Origin: an uncultured delta proteobacterium | GTDB taxonomy: Bacteria > UBA10199 > GCA-002796325 > 1-14-0-20-49-13 | NCBI GenBank assembly: GCA_903868375.1 | Contig: CAIPVD010000023.1 | Coordinates: 1-11,443 of the forward strand | Direction of reading: 5' to 3' | Length of the DNA stretch: 11,443 bases | Part shown: positions 1-7,349 of the stretch, in pieces | Position numbering within the stretch: position 1 is the stretch's first letter | Layout: each line of letters starts with the position of its first letter | Position numbers and translations under genes: made by a program | Notes under the pieces: generated by a model | What the model was told of the DNA's origin: nothing | The model's input: the letters and a program-made list of their open reading frames with translations, nothing else | The model's database searches: none

Positions 1-1511
1 TCTTTAAATGCTTCTTCTATCAGCGCCTTTGCTCTATCTATTTTTAGTTCCGCTTCTTTTTTTGCAAGCCAGGTGGCGGCAATTTTATTACCCACCTTCG
101 ACATAAAGTAAGCGAAGGCGGCCTGATATTTCTCATCATAGTTAGCAGGAATGAATCCAAATCTTGCCAATTCAACCTTTGCGAGGCTGTTAATTCTTTC
201 GCTCTTATCAAGGATAAATGCGCAATAGATCAGAAATTTAAGATAGAAATCTACTACATTATCTTCGGGGCGGCCACGATAAATAGAGCCAAACAATGAA
301 ATGCCTTGTTCGAACAAGAATTTTTCGGCGTCCGCGTCGTCTTGCCGTTCAACAGCAAGCGCTAATTCCTGTATAGCCTGCGCCGAATCCCATATACTTA
401 TTGCACGGCCTAAAGCTTCTTCCATAAACCGAGGGATATCGCTCTTCTTATATTTCCAACCTATGAGCCTCATACTATCTTCAATCACTTTTCTATAACC
501 CGCTTCGCGGGCATCGACTGCAGCAGCATCCGAAGCAAGAACTGTCCTTACTTTTTCAAGCATTTGACCTGAATTTGACGAGCTTGAATTTGCTCCAAAG
601 CAGGCGGCATCTCTTTCGAGCTCGGGGATCAGATTTCTTAGCATTTTATTTGCAGCCGGCACAAAACGTCTTACCGCCAGAAGCAATTCAAAATGGTCCA
701 CTTTATAACTTGTAAGCCCTGCAACGGCAGCTCTGCCGATTTCATCTATGACCTTTGGCACGGTTGGGCGAGGTTCACATGGCGGAATTCTTAACTTCGA
801 ATCGATCTTGCGCCGCTCCCAGAAGATATCTGCAACTCTTTTAACGAACGCAAATTGGACATCTGGAGTCGGCGGGCCAAAATCTGCGAGCAGCCTATAA
901 ACAAGCCCCCTATACTCCTTTAGATAATATTCGCCGTCTTGAGGAAGCATCACATCGCCAACACTTGGACCTAGTATCTTATTCCATATCGTATCAACAC
1001 TTGCAGCCACATCTTCGGGGAAGTTGCTGCGAAGTTGAACTAATAGCCGGAATGCATCTGCATCTTTACGTTCGGCAACGTATCTTCCAAGTCCCGCGAT
1101 CACCGTTCTCACCTCGCCCTTATCTACAGATTGCCAGAATTCTATCATAAAGGGATGCCTGGCATCGAACTGTGCCTTAACAAGTCTTTGCATCTCTGCA
1201 ATTTTTGTTGGCGAATTACTTCCCGAGCCCGCACCAATCCCATATTGGAGCATCGAAGCGCCGCTATCTACTCGCTGCCGTTGCGATGAGCCATCTTCCC
1301 GCGCAAATGCGACAGCTGGATTATTTTCCAAGTTTCTCGGCGGAACTAAAAGACTTCCCATCATTTCGGCAACGGCGCGATCATTCGCTATTTGAGCCAA
1401 GCCGCCTGGCGCAACATTTCCAAGTCCGAACATGTTTGCTTCAAAGCCGGTTCCAGCCCCCGGCAAGGTTGCCATCGGTAAAAAATTGTTAGATCCTAAA
1501 ACTGTAGCCAT
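1..1511 (-). CDS. Large helical (alpha-solenoid-like) protein, unknown function, C-terminus beyond window
   Basis: The frame is open from the ATG at 1511-1509 to the left edge (503 codons, no stop), so the protein is longer than seen here. An AAAGGA ribosome site lies 6 nt upstream of the start. Residues 1-70 are a Gly/Ala/Met/Asn-rich tail without a charged n-region or hydrophobic core, so no classical Sec signal. This tail is almost identical to that of the gene immediately upstream (1515-2825). The rest is helix-rich, with Leu/Ala-spaced helices typical of HEAT/TPR-like solenoids. Residues about 368-488 (EQGISLF, then LIYCAFILDKSER, then QAAFAYFM) resemble a unit present three times in the 1027-aa protein at 2843-5926. 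Residues about 260-300, ending LRNLIPELER, resemble the C-terminal region of that protein (LRELLPELVV). Only 3 bp separate it from the upstream stop, so it is the last visible gene of a three-gene operon. I recognise no family, catalytic motif or membrane segment. The reading frame is secure; function is unknown. Confidence 0.85.
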   Translation of the reverse strand, partial: MATVLGSNNFLPMATLPGAGTGFEANMFGLGNVAPGGLAQIANDRAVAEMMGSLLVPPRNLENNPAVAFAREDGSSQRQRVDSGASMLQYGIGAGSGSNSPTKIAEMQRLVKAQFDARHPFMIEFWQSVDKGEVRTVIAGLGRYVAERKDADAFRLLVQLRSNFPEDVAASVDTIWNKILGPSVGDVMLPQDGEYYLKEYRGLVYRLLADFGPPTPDVQFAFVKRVADIFWERRKIDSKLRIPPCEPRPTVPKVIDEIGRAAVAGLTSYKVDHFELLLAVRRFVPAANKMLRNLIPELERDAACFGANSSSSNSGQMLEKVRTVLASDAAAVDAREAGYRKVIEDSMRLIGWKYKKSDIPRFMEEALGRAISIWDSAQAIQELALAVERQDDADAEKFLFEQGISLFGSIYRGRPEDNVVDFYLKFLIYCAFILDKSERINSLAKVELARFGFIPANYDEKYQAAFAYFMSKVGNKIAATWLAKKEAELKIDRAKALIEEAFK

Positions 1512-1524
1512 ATATTATCCTTTC
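1318..1524. repeat. Direct repeat copy 1: shared 5' gene cassette
   Basis: This segment aligns without gaps to 2632-2838 (constant offset of 1314) at about 186 of 207 positions by my count. Identical runs of 50 bp (1357-1406) and 38 bp (1487-1524) are included. It covers the ribosome site, the start codon and about the first 65 codons of the minus-strand gene starting at 1511. Similarity stops abruptly on both sides, 13 nt before the ATG and near residue 65. Confidence 0.9.
1512..1524 (-). promoter_or_regulatory. Ribosome binding site overlapping the upstream stop codon
   Basis: Read on the minus strand, GAAAGGATAATAT precedes the ATG at 1511. The AAAGGA core (1523-1518) and the following TAA are also the last two codons and the stop of the 436-aa gene. 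Terminating ribosomes would therefore sit on the next gene's Shine-Dalgarno, which favours re-initiation. The identical site at 2826-2838 serves the 436-aa gene but lies fully outside the preceding coding region. Confidence 0.75.
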
Positions 1525-2825
1525 TGTTCTAATATAATTTCTTTTGTGACTTCTTTAATTAGAGTGGCAATGGCTATGAACGCAGGCTTTGCCTCCGAAG
1601 CGGCTGCCGAGCAATTGAAGAACGAATTAATATGCCTTCGCAAATCAACGGCCAGTGGGCAACCATACGCTTTAAATCCTTCGCCACAAAATTCTTCAAT
1701 CGCTGCTTTTGCCGCCTGGACCTGGCCTGCAATAATGTGAAGAAATATGAACAGTGGCGCGCCAAAAGTTACTTCGTGATGATAAAGCGAGCCGGTCAAG
1801 GCTCGGATGCCAGCCTCAAAATTTCCAGCCTCCAACTCCTTCATCGCCTCTGCTTTATACTTGAAACCATCTGGCACGATTCTATTAACAGCACCGGCGA
1901 TTATCCTAATATATTTTGCGGAATAATTTCGGTGTAATTCAGTTGCCCAGGAGGCGCCATGCGCCCCCAGAAATTTAAGGAAATCTAAAAGCGCCTTATA
2001 GGAGCCTTCCTTTAAATTATCTTCGTTAGCAAAGGCAGTTCTCCAGGCATCTTCGTTCGGCTTTAGCGCTGTGGCAAATTGCGACCACACCACCTCGGCA
2101 CCTTCCAATTTTTGCCTAGAAATATACTCCAAGTTTAAAGCCACTTTTCGCAGATCGGGCGCAGCTTCAAAAGCTGTAATTACTTTTGCTGCATCGCCTT
2201 TTTGGCAAGCTATGGCCATAAGAGTGCGAAAGCTCGTATATGATTCTTCGCCAGAGATGATCCTCTGGCTCGCAGCCTCTTCGATGCGATCGATAACGCT
2301 CTTCGCCTCCGGAACCTTATCATAGACCGCTGCTAGGACTTTTACTGGAAGCATATCGCTAGCATCGTTATGGTCAATTTCCCATGCGAGCGACCGCACA
2401 ATCGCCGATGATGTTTCCAGCCTACAATATCCGGCTATTTCAACATGTCTACGTGCCCAGTCATCTGTATAAAATTTGCCGATAGTTCTCTTTAACAAGT
2501 CCAACTGTTCACGTTCGCTTAAGATACCCCTGGAAATCCAGGACGCGCCAAGCGTCTGAAGAGTCTCTAGTTTTGAATCTCCTCGGCTTGTTGTAAGGCC
2601 TCCAAATGTTTCACTTGCGAAGGCTACCGCCGGATTATTTCCCAAGCTTCTTGGCGGAACTGTTAGGCCACCCATCATTTCGGCAACGGCGCGATCATTC
2701 GCTATTTGAGCCAAGCCGCCCGGCGCAACGTTTTCGAGGCCAAACATGTTCGCTCCAAAGCCGGTTCCGGCTCCCGGCAAGGTTGCCATCGGTAAAAAGC
2801 TGTTAGATCCTAAAACTGTAGCCAT
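1515..2825 (-). CDS. Helical protein of unknown function, 436 aa, with shared N-terminal cassette
   Basis: This 436-aa ORF starts at the ATG at 2825, with GAAAGGA 6 nt upstream, 17 bp after the stop of the 1027-aa gene. Residues 1-70 (MATVLGSNSFLPMATLPG at the start, AFASETFG at 68-75) form a low-complexity tail. It matches that of the downstream gene at 7 differences in about 69 residues by my count. After this tail the two proteins diverge. The body is helix-rich throughout (for example SDMLPVKVLAAVYDKVPEAK and KGDAAKVITAFEAAPDL), consistent with a solenoid of paired helices. I see no catalytic motif, Sec signal or transmembrane helix. Its last codons AAA-GGA-TAA are at the same time the ribosome site of the next gene. 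It therefore ends inside the duplicated 5' cassette of its neighbour, which raises the possibility that it was shortened when that cassette arrived. It is probably co-transcribed with both neighbours. The family is not recognised. Confidence 0.85.
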   Translation of the reverse strand: MATVLGSNSFLPMATLPGAGTGFGANMFGLENVAPGGLAQIANDRAVAEMMGGLTVPPRSLGNNPAVAFASETFGGLTTSRGDSKLETLQTLGASWISRGILSEREQLDLLKRTIGKFYTDDWARRHVEIAGYCRLETSSAIVRSLAWEIDHNDASDMLPVKVLAAVYDKVPEAKSVIDRIEEAASQRIISGEESYTSFRTLMAIACQKGDAAKVITAFEAAPDLRKVALNLEYISRQKLEGAEVVWSQFATALKPNEDAWRTAFANEDNLKEGSYKALLDFLKFLGAHGASWATELHRNYSAKYIRIIAGAVNRIVPDGFKYKAEAMKELEAGNFEAGIRALTGSLYHHEVTFGAPLFIFLHIIAGQVQAAKAAIEEFCGEGFKAYGCPLAVDLRRHINSFFNCSAAASEAKPAFIAIATLIKEVTKEIILEQKG

Positions 2826-2838
2826 ATATTATCCTTTC
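2632..2838. repeat. Direct repeat copy 2: shared 5' gene cassette
   Basis: This is the partner of the repeat at 1318-1524. It carries the same ribosome site (GAAAGGATAATAT before the ATG, minus strand) and the codons for the shared N-terminal tail of the 436-aa protein. Outside this block the two genes are not recognisably alike at the DNA level. Confidence 0.9.
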
Positions 2839-2842
2839 GCGT

Positions 2843-5800
2843 CTATGCGTGCGTGTTGCCCGCCTGTTTTAAAATATTCAGCGCCTTGTCTGCATCTGCA
2901 TTCTCTGCGTTTGCCTTCGCTCTAATAGCCATTATCATTCCAATTTCTATTTTTTTTAATTCTCCCGCTGCTCTTTCGACGCCGGCACCTGCGATATCGT
3001 TCAATAAAAATAACCAGCTAAAATCGCCCGCGCCGGTAATCCTTTTTCTCATATGCACAACAAGCTCCGGCAGCAGCTCTCGCAGCGCTTCCTTTGCAGC
3101 CTCTTTACTTTCGCCACTTACGGCATCTATCAAATTTTTCCATTCTATTGCGGCTGGATTACTAAGTTTCTTAACTGCCGATGCCCACCGTGAAATTGCC
3201 CTTAAACTTTCGGAACCGGATATTTTTCCTCCTCCAGAACCTTGCGCCGCGGCCTTCGTTTTTTGTCTATCTTCCGCTTCCATCTCCCCAAACATCTTGG
3301 CGGCATATCTATTGTGCTCGCTCATAAAAAATAATGCCGCTTCAAACGTAGGCCTCATAACCTTCGACATGCAGCCTCGCATATCGTCCAGGTAGTCGTT
3401 CTCTATATCTTTAAGCGCTTTCCTTGCCGGCGCCGCCAATCTTTCGTTCGTTAGAACGTACGCGCAGTGAACGAGCATATATAAGCACTCGGACTCCAAT
3501 CCAAACTTATCGGAAAGACTAGCGATTCCCTCATCGCTCAAAAATGAGATTGCGGCTTCGTGTACGCCTCCAGCCAGCCATATCAGTCCTTTGTATGCAT
3601 CTAATATCTCTACTTCATGTCTTCCAAATTCAAAGCGGGCGGCATATGTTACCCTCTCCAGATCTTGAGGCTCTGCTCTTTTATCGACTGCGGCGCTCTC
3701 TATAAGTTTCGCGAACGCGACCCTTTTTTCAGCCTCCGCTTTTTGTTCGGGGGTTATGGCGTCTTCCGCTTCCATATCTTCCAGCAACCCCTTGACAGAC
3801 CAGTCATCTATCATGCTCGGCATCTCATATCTCATAAGATAGAGCGCTGCCTTAACAAGCGGCCGCTGCAATGCATTCGCATCCGCGGCGATATCGCGTA
3901 ATTTTTCGATTCCTATCTTTCCCAATTTAACTCTCGCCTCCCGTCCTAATTCTGACGATGGGCTTGCAAGGAATGCGGTGCAGGCCAGCAACAATAGATA
4001 CCGTGCGTCTTTTTTAATTGCGTCTATATTCACAGACATGTGATAAACGCCCTCATGCATTAAATAATTTGTGGCATTTGCATCTTTCTTTTCCAGTGCA
4101 AGCCAAAGCAATTTTCTGTAAGCATCAAAGATCTGCCCAGGTGACACTTCATGTAGAGGCGATGTTAAGATACGCCGCGCTTCGGGAAAATCCGTACTGC
4201 GCTTGGCCTCTAAGAGGCCATAAGCTGCCAACGTTTTTTTACGCTCCGCGTTCGGGCCCGCCTCTTCCACGCTAGGCCTCGCCGCATCTGCGGCTTCGCG
4301 TACTTTAATGCCTTCTATCCAATCCAAAAGTTCCTGTGCGTACGGATTTTCTGCGGCGGCAAGATATTTTGCAGCTTCTCTTGCGGCAAGCCCCTTTTCA
4401 TCGTCGCCAAACTGAGCATCTACTTTAAGTTCAAGCACTGCGTCTCGGGTCAACCGCTTCAAACTTTCGCGCGCTGATTTATTTACCGCGTCGCTCTTAC
4501 AAAAGAATGCGCACCAGATAAGTGGATAATAGAAGTTCAGATCGGGCGGCACAGAAGAAGAAAGCATTTCCAATCTATCTGACATCAGATCAATACCCTG
4601 GTTCGATAAAAAGAAAGAGTCTCCCTCCAAGAACGTTGCATCGGCAGCGAGTTTCAATATTGATCTCAATGCATCTAAACTCTCAAAGGCGCTCCTACTA
4701 CGAGTCCTCTCAACATATGTTCGATAGTTGTGCCTATCTGCATTTGCCGCCAAGGCCCTCGATTCTATCAGCCCTATTGCATTCAACCCTTTCCATAATT
4801 CCGCGGCAACTGCGCAGCCGTTATCGCCAAGCGATCGTATGGCGCTGCGTGCGGCACGCGCAACCAAAGGATCGGGATTTGCGGCAAGCATCGAAAGGAT
4901 GTCTACGTTCTTTATTCCAGCTATGAGCCCCGCGGCATCTTTGTGGCCTAACAATTTAAATCTAACCAGCGCCTCCGCCGATTCCGGATCGGACGGAGCT
5001 TGTGTCGCAATCTTTGCGAGCGATACCTGCATAAGCTTAGAACGTATTGAATTCCTAACTGGCGGCACGAAAGAGCGGCCGTTTTCGTCAAGCAGCGTAT
5101 CATACAGCTTAAGCGCTGCGATACTATTACCATCCGCTATCGTCGCCACAAATGCAGCAATTTTAGCCGCATCTCCGCGCTGCAATTCTCTTATCGCGTC
5201 GTCGATAACACGCAGGGCATCGATCCTTTCGATTCGTTTATAGGCACTAGCCGCGTTGACATTTCCTATTTCATTGCATGCCAATAATTTGAGGGCCTCT
5301 ATTGCAACTTTGCTTCCACGTTCCGCTGTATCCAAAAGTTTATCCGTTGGAAGAGTTTTGGCACGCTCCTTCGCTTGATTGTTAGTTCCAGAAAGCGCCC
5401 ACTTTGCCAACGCAAGGGCTTCAGTTGGAAAACGTTCTGCCGCTTCCACTAACGCCGCTGCAGATATCTCGCCCAATCTTTTGTGAAGATAATCGAATGC
5501 AGACTGATATTTTTGATCTTTAGCTGCATTTTTCCGCGCATTTTCCAAAGCGTCTAAAAGGCCAAAAAGCGAATAAGGATCGCCGCTAACGCGAACAAGT
5601 TTTAGCTGTTCTTCCGCCCACTGGATAACGTCATGGCCAACGGTAGGAAATCTCCCATACAATGACAAAGGAGATTGAGAACCGGTGTCGTCTCCCGAGG
5701 CTTGAAGCGCGTTTTGCGAAAATCTTTTTGCAGCATCTGCGTTTCCAAAATTTTCACCTGCAAAAGCGGCCTGCCAATTTGCTTGTGGAGCCATTGCAAA

Positions 5801-5926
5801 TGGAAAAGTTTCCGGCATTGTAGCAACCATTCCTGTGGTCGCGTGACTGTTCATGGCGATGGTTACATCCGCAAAATTTGCGAACGACATCGCCTGACCA
5901 AAAAACGAATTTGTACTGAATCCCAT
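2843..5926 (-). CDS. Large helical repeat protein of unknown function, 1027 aa
   Basis: This is a 1027-aa ORF. A TAG stop lies four codons upstream of the ATG at 5926 and no other start codon lies between, so this is the first possible start in the frame. No clear Shine-Dalgarno precedes it, and ATGs at residues 13 and 25 remain alternatives. Residues 1-80 are a Met/Phe/Ala/Asn-rich tail that shares NSF near the start and AAFAGENFG (53-61) with the tails of the two downstream genes. Residues about 100-420 look like HEAT-type helix pairs (for example ARAARSAIRSLGDNG). Residues about 416-540, 595-721 and 771-885 are three diverged copies of a roughly 120-residue helical unit; DAYRKLLWLAL and DAYKGLIWLAG open the second and third. 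A Gly-rich linker (about 896-903) leads to a C-terminal helical region containing ALRELLPELV. There is no signal peptide, membrane segment or enzyme motif. It begins 43 bp after the stop of the lyase gene on the same strand, so read-through is possible. A scaffold or protein-binding role is inference only. Confidence 0.85.
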   Translation of the reverse strand: MGFSTNSFFGQAMSFANFADVTIAMNSHATTGMVATMPETFPFAMAPQANWQAAFAGENFGNADAAKRFSQNALQASGDDTGSQSPLSLYGRFPTVGHDVIQWAEEQLKLVRVSGDPYSLFGLLDALENARKNAAKDQKYQSAFDYLHKRLGEISAAALVEAAERFPTEALALAKWALSGTNNQAKERAKTLPTDKLLDTAERGSKVAIEALKLLACNEIGNVNAASAYKRIERIDALRVIDDAIRELQRGDAAKIAAFVATIADGNSIAALKLYDTLLDENGRSFVPPVRNSIRSKLMQVSLAKIATQAPSDPESAEALVRFKLLGHKDAAGLIAGIKNVDILSMLAANPDPLVARAARSAIRSLGDNGCAVAAELWKGLNAIGLIESRALAANADRHNYRTYVERTRSRSAFESLDALRSILKLAADATFLEGDSFFLSNQGIDLMSDRLEMLSSSVPPDLNFYYPLIWCAFFCKSDAVNKSARESLKRLTRDAVLELKVDAQFGDDEKGLAAREAAKYLAAAENPYAQELLDWIEGIKVREAADAARPSVEEAGPNAERKKTLAAYGLLEAKRSTDFPEARRILTSPLHEVSPGQIFDAYRKLLWLALEKKDANATNYLMHEGVYHMSVNIDAIKKDARYLLLLACTAFLASPSSELGREARVKLGKIGIEKLRDIAADANALQRPLVKAALYLMRYEMPSMIDDWSVKGLLEDMEAEDAITPEQKAEAEKRVAFAKLIESAAVDKRAEPQDLERVTYAARFEFGRHEVEILDAYKGLIWLAGGVHEAAISFLSDEGIASLSDKFGLESECLYMLVHCAYVLTNERLAAPARKALKDIENDYLDDMRGCMSKVMRPTFEAALFFMSEHNRYAAKMFGEMEAEDRQKTKAAAQGSGGGKISGSESLRAISRWASAVKKLSNPAAIEWKNLIDAVSGESKEAAKEALRELLPELVVHMRKRITGAGDFSWLFLLNDIAGAGVERAAGELKKIEIGMIMAIRAKANAENADADKALNILKQAGNTHA

Positions 5927-5953
5927 AAGGTCGGATAACTACAAAATCTCGGA

Positions 5954-5968
5954 TTACTTGGCAAGTAA
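5954..5968. promoter_or_regulatory. 15-bp perfect palindrome between the lyase gene and the 1027-aa gene
   Basis: TTACTTG and CAAGTAA flank a single central G in the 43-bp gap, starting right after the TAA stop of the lyase gene at 5970. Its size and symmetry suit a dimeric-regulator operator for the downstream gene. It could also be a chance palindrome or a weak AT-rich hairpin. No T-run typical of an intrinsic terminator follows it on the minus strand, and I see no convincing -35/-10 pair in the gap. Confidence 0.3.
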
Positions 5969-5969
5969 A

Positions 5970-7349
5970 TTAAAGATTTTCAAACCGCGCGTGGAAAAAG
6001 CGCATCTCTTCGGGTTCAAAGGTCATTTTTAGGCCTTTTAGCGCCTTGCGCTTGTCGTAAAGTTTGATAACGGCATCGGCAACGACGTTCATGTGAGAAT
6101 TCGTATAAACGCGCCGCGGAATCGCAAGCCTTAAGAGTTCTAGCTTCGGATATTTGTGTTCGCCGGTCTTCTTATCGCGGCCGGCGGATACCGTTCCGCT
6201 CTCCATTCCGCGCACACCCGATTCGACGTAGAGCGCCGCGGCAAGCGTTTCGGCTGGAAACTTGTCTTGCGAAACATGCGATAGGAATTTTTTTGCGTCT
6301 ATGAAGATGCCATGGCCGCCAACGGGCAGAACGATCGGGATTCCGGCACGGATCAGCCTCTCGCCCAAATATTGGACCTGTTCGATCCGCCATGCGATGT
6401 GAAAATCGTCCGCCACCGATTCATAAATTCCGCGCGCCACGGCTTCCATATCTCGTCCGGCGAGGCCGCCGTAAGTGTGAAGGCCTTCGTAGATTATGCA
6501 AAGGCTCTGCGCCTTCCTGTAAAAATGCTCGTCGTTCATCGCAAGAAATCCGCCAATGTTCACGAGCGAATCCTTTTTGCAGCTCATGGTAACTGCGTCG
6601 GCGTGCGAGCAGATCTCGCGCACGATCTCTTTTATCGACTTATTTTGAAAGCCCGGCTCGCGTTCTTTGATAAAGTAGGCGTTCTCGACCGTACGGGTAT
6701 TGTCCAGCACGATCCTTAACTTGTATTTATTGCAAAGTTCCCGAAGTCCCGCAAGATTCGCCATGGATATCGGCTGTCCGCCAGCCATGTTCACGCACGT
6801 TGCGATATGAATGTATGGAATGCGCTTGGCACCGACTTCTGCAATAAGTTTTTCGAGTTTGCTTAAGTCGACATTTCCCTTGAACGGATGGTTAACGTCC
6901 GGCTCGTGCGCTTCATCTACTATTATATCCACGAACGTGCCGCCAGCCAGCTCCTGATGGACGCGCGTGCTAGGGAAATACATGTTACCGGGTATATAGT
7001 CGCCCTGCCTTATCGCGCATTTACTTAAAATATGCTCGGCACCGCGTCCTTGATGTGTTGGAATAACGTATTTGAAGCCATACACTTCCTGGACCGCCTT
7101 CTCCATGTTGAAAAAATTGCGGCTCCCGGCATATGCCTCGTCGCCAAGCATCATGCCGGCCCACTGACTGTCGCTCATCGCCGACGTTCCCGAATCGGTA
7201 AGGAGGTCTATATAAACGTCTTCGCTCTTTAAAAGGTACGTGTTGTAGCCGGCCTCTTTCATTGCGGCCATGCGGTATTCCCGCGTTGTCATCTTAATTG
7301 GCTCGACGACCTTTATTTTGAAAGGTTCTGCCTGCGGCGCGTTCATCAT
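5970..7349 (-). CDS. tpl: Tyrosine phenol-lyase/tryptophanase-family PLP beta-eliminating lyase, atypical active site
   Basis: This 459-aa protein is of full family length and collinear with Citrobacter tyrosine phenol-lyase from AEPFKIKVVEP to the C-terminal FFHARF, clearly closer to it than to TnaA. The family uses PLP to cleave an aromatic amino acid into pyruvate, ammonia and phenol or indole, in the cytoplasm. Visible conserved residues are Tyr73 (DEAYAGS), THQGRGAE (98-105), Phe125, Asn187 (VNMAGGQP), Asp216 and Arg219 (LDNTR), and the PLP lysine Lys259 (MSCKKD). Two substrate-deciding positions are unusual. Citrobacter Thr124 is Pro126 here (MYFPSTR). Arg381 is Ser384 (GMESGTVSAGR). 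Tryptophanase has Asp and a hydrophobic residue at these places, so neither activity can be assumed. The start is the ATG at 7349, whose ATGA overlaps the nucleotidase stop; a second ATG follows immediately. AAGAAG lies just upstream. It is the third gene of the ridA operon. The fold and PLP chemistry are secure; the substrate is uncertain. Confidence 0.9.
   Translation of the reverse strand: MMNAPQAEPFKIKVVEPIKMTTREYRMAAMKEAGYNTYLLKSEDVYIDLLTDSGTSAMSDSQWAGMMLGDEAYAGSRNFFNMEKAVQEVYGFKYVIPTHQGRGAEHILSKCAIRQGDYIPGNMYFPSTRVHQELAGGTFVDIIVDEAHEPDVNHPFKGNVDLSKLEKLIAEVGAKRIPYIHIATCVNMAGGQPISMANLAGLRELCNKYKLRIVLDNTRTVENAYFIKEREPGFQNKSIKEIVREICSHADAVTMSCKKDSLVNIGGFLAMNDEHFYRKAQSLCIIYEGLHTYGGLAGRDMEAVARGIYESVADDFHIAWRIEQVQYLGERLIRAGIPIVLPVGGHGIFIDAKKFLSHVSQDKFPAETLAAALYVESGVRGMESGTVSAGRDKKTGEHKYPKLELLRLAIPRRVYTNSHMNVVADAVIKLYDKRKALKGLKMTFEPEEMRFFHARFENL

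Noticed and set aside
1318..2838. The paired repeats as ends of a transposon or integron-like element
   Set aside because: They are direct coding repeats beginning at ribosome sites. There is no transposase, integrase, terminal inverted repeat or target duplication.
2853..3395. 180-aa plus-strand ORF, Ala/Ser/Phe-rich, resembling a membrane protein
   Set aside because: It is antisense to the end of the 1027-aa gene. Its apparent hydrophobicity is what complements of Ala/Lys/Glu codons produce, and it has no ribosome site or family likeness.
4728..5243. 171-aa plus-strand ORF
   Set aside because: It is antisense to the 1027-aa gene with composition typical of a shadow frame, and no start signal is evident.
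6312..6719. 135-aa plus-strand ORF
   Set aside because: It lies fully inside the conserved lyase gene on the other strand; no recognisable protein features.
5970..7349. Annotation of the lyase as tryptophanase (tnaA)
   Set aside because: Collinear matches such as MSDSQWAGMM, GNMYF, SAGR and IPRRVYT follow tyrosine phenol-lyase, the tryptophanase aspartate is absent, and there is no tnaC-like leader because the gene is internal to an operon.
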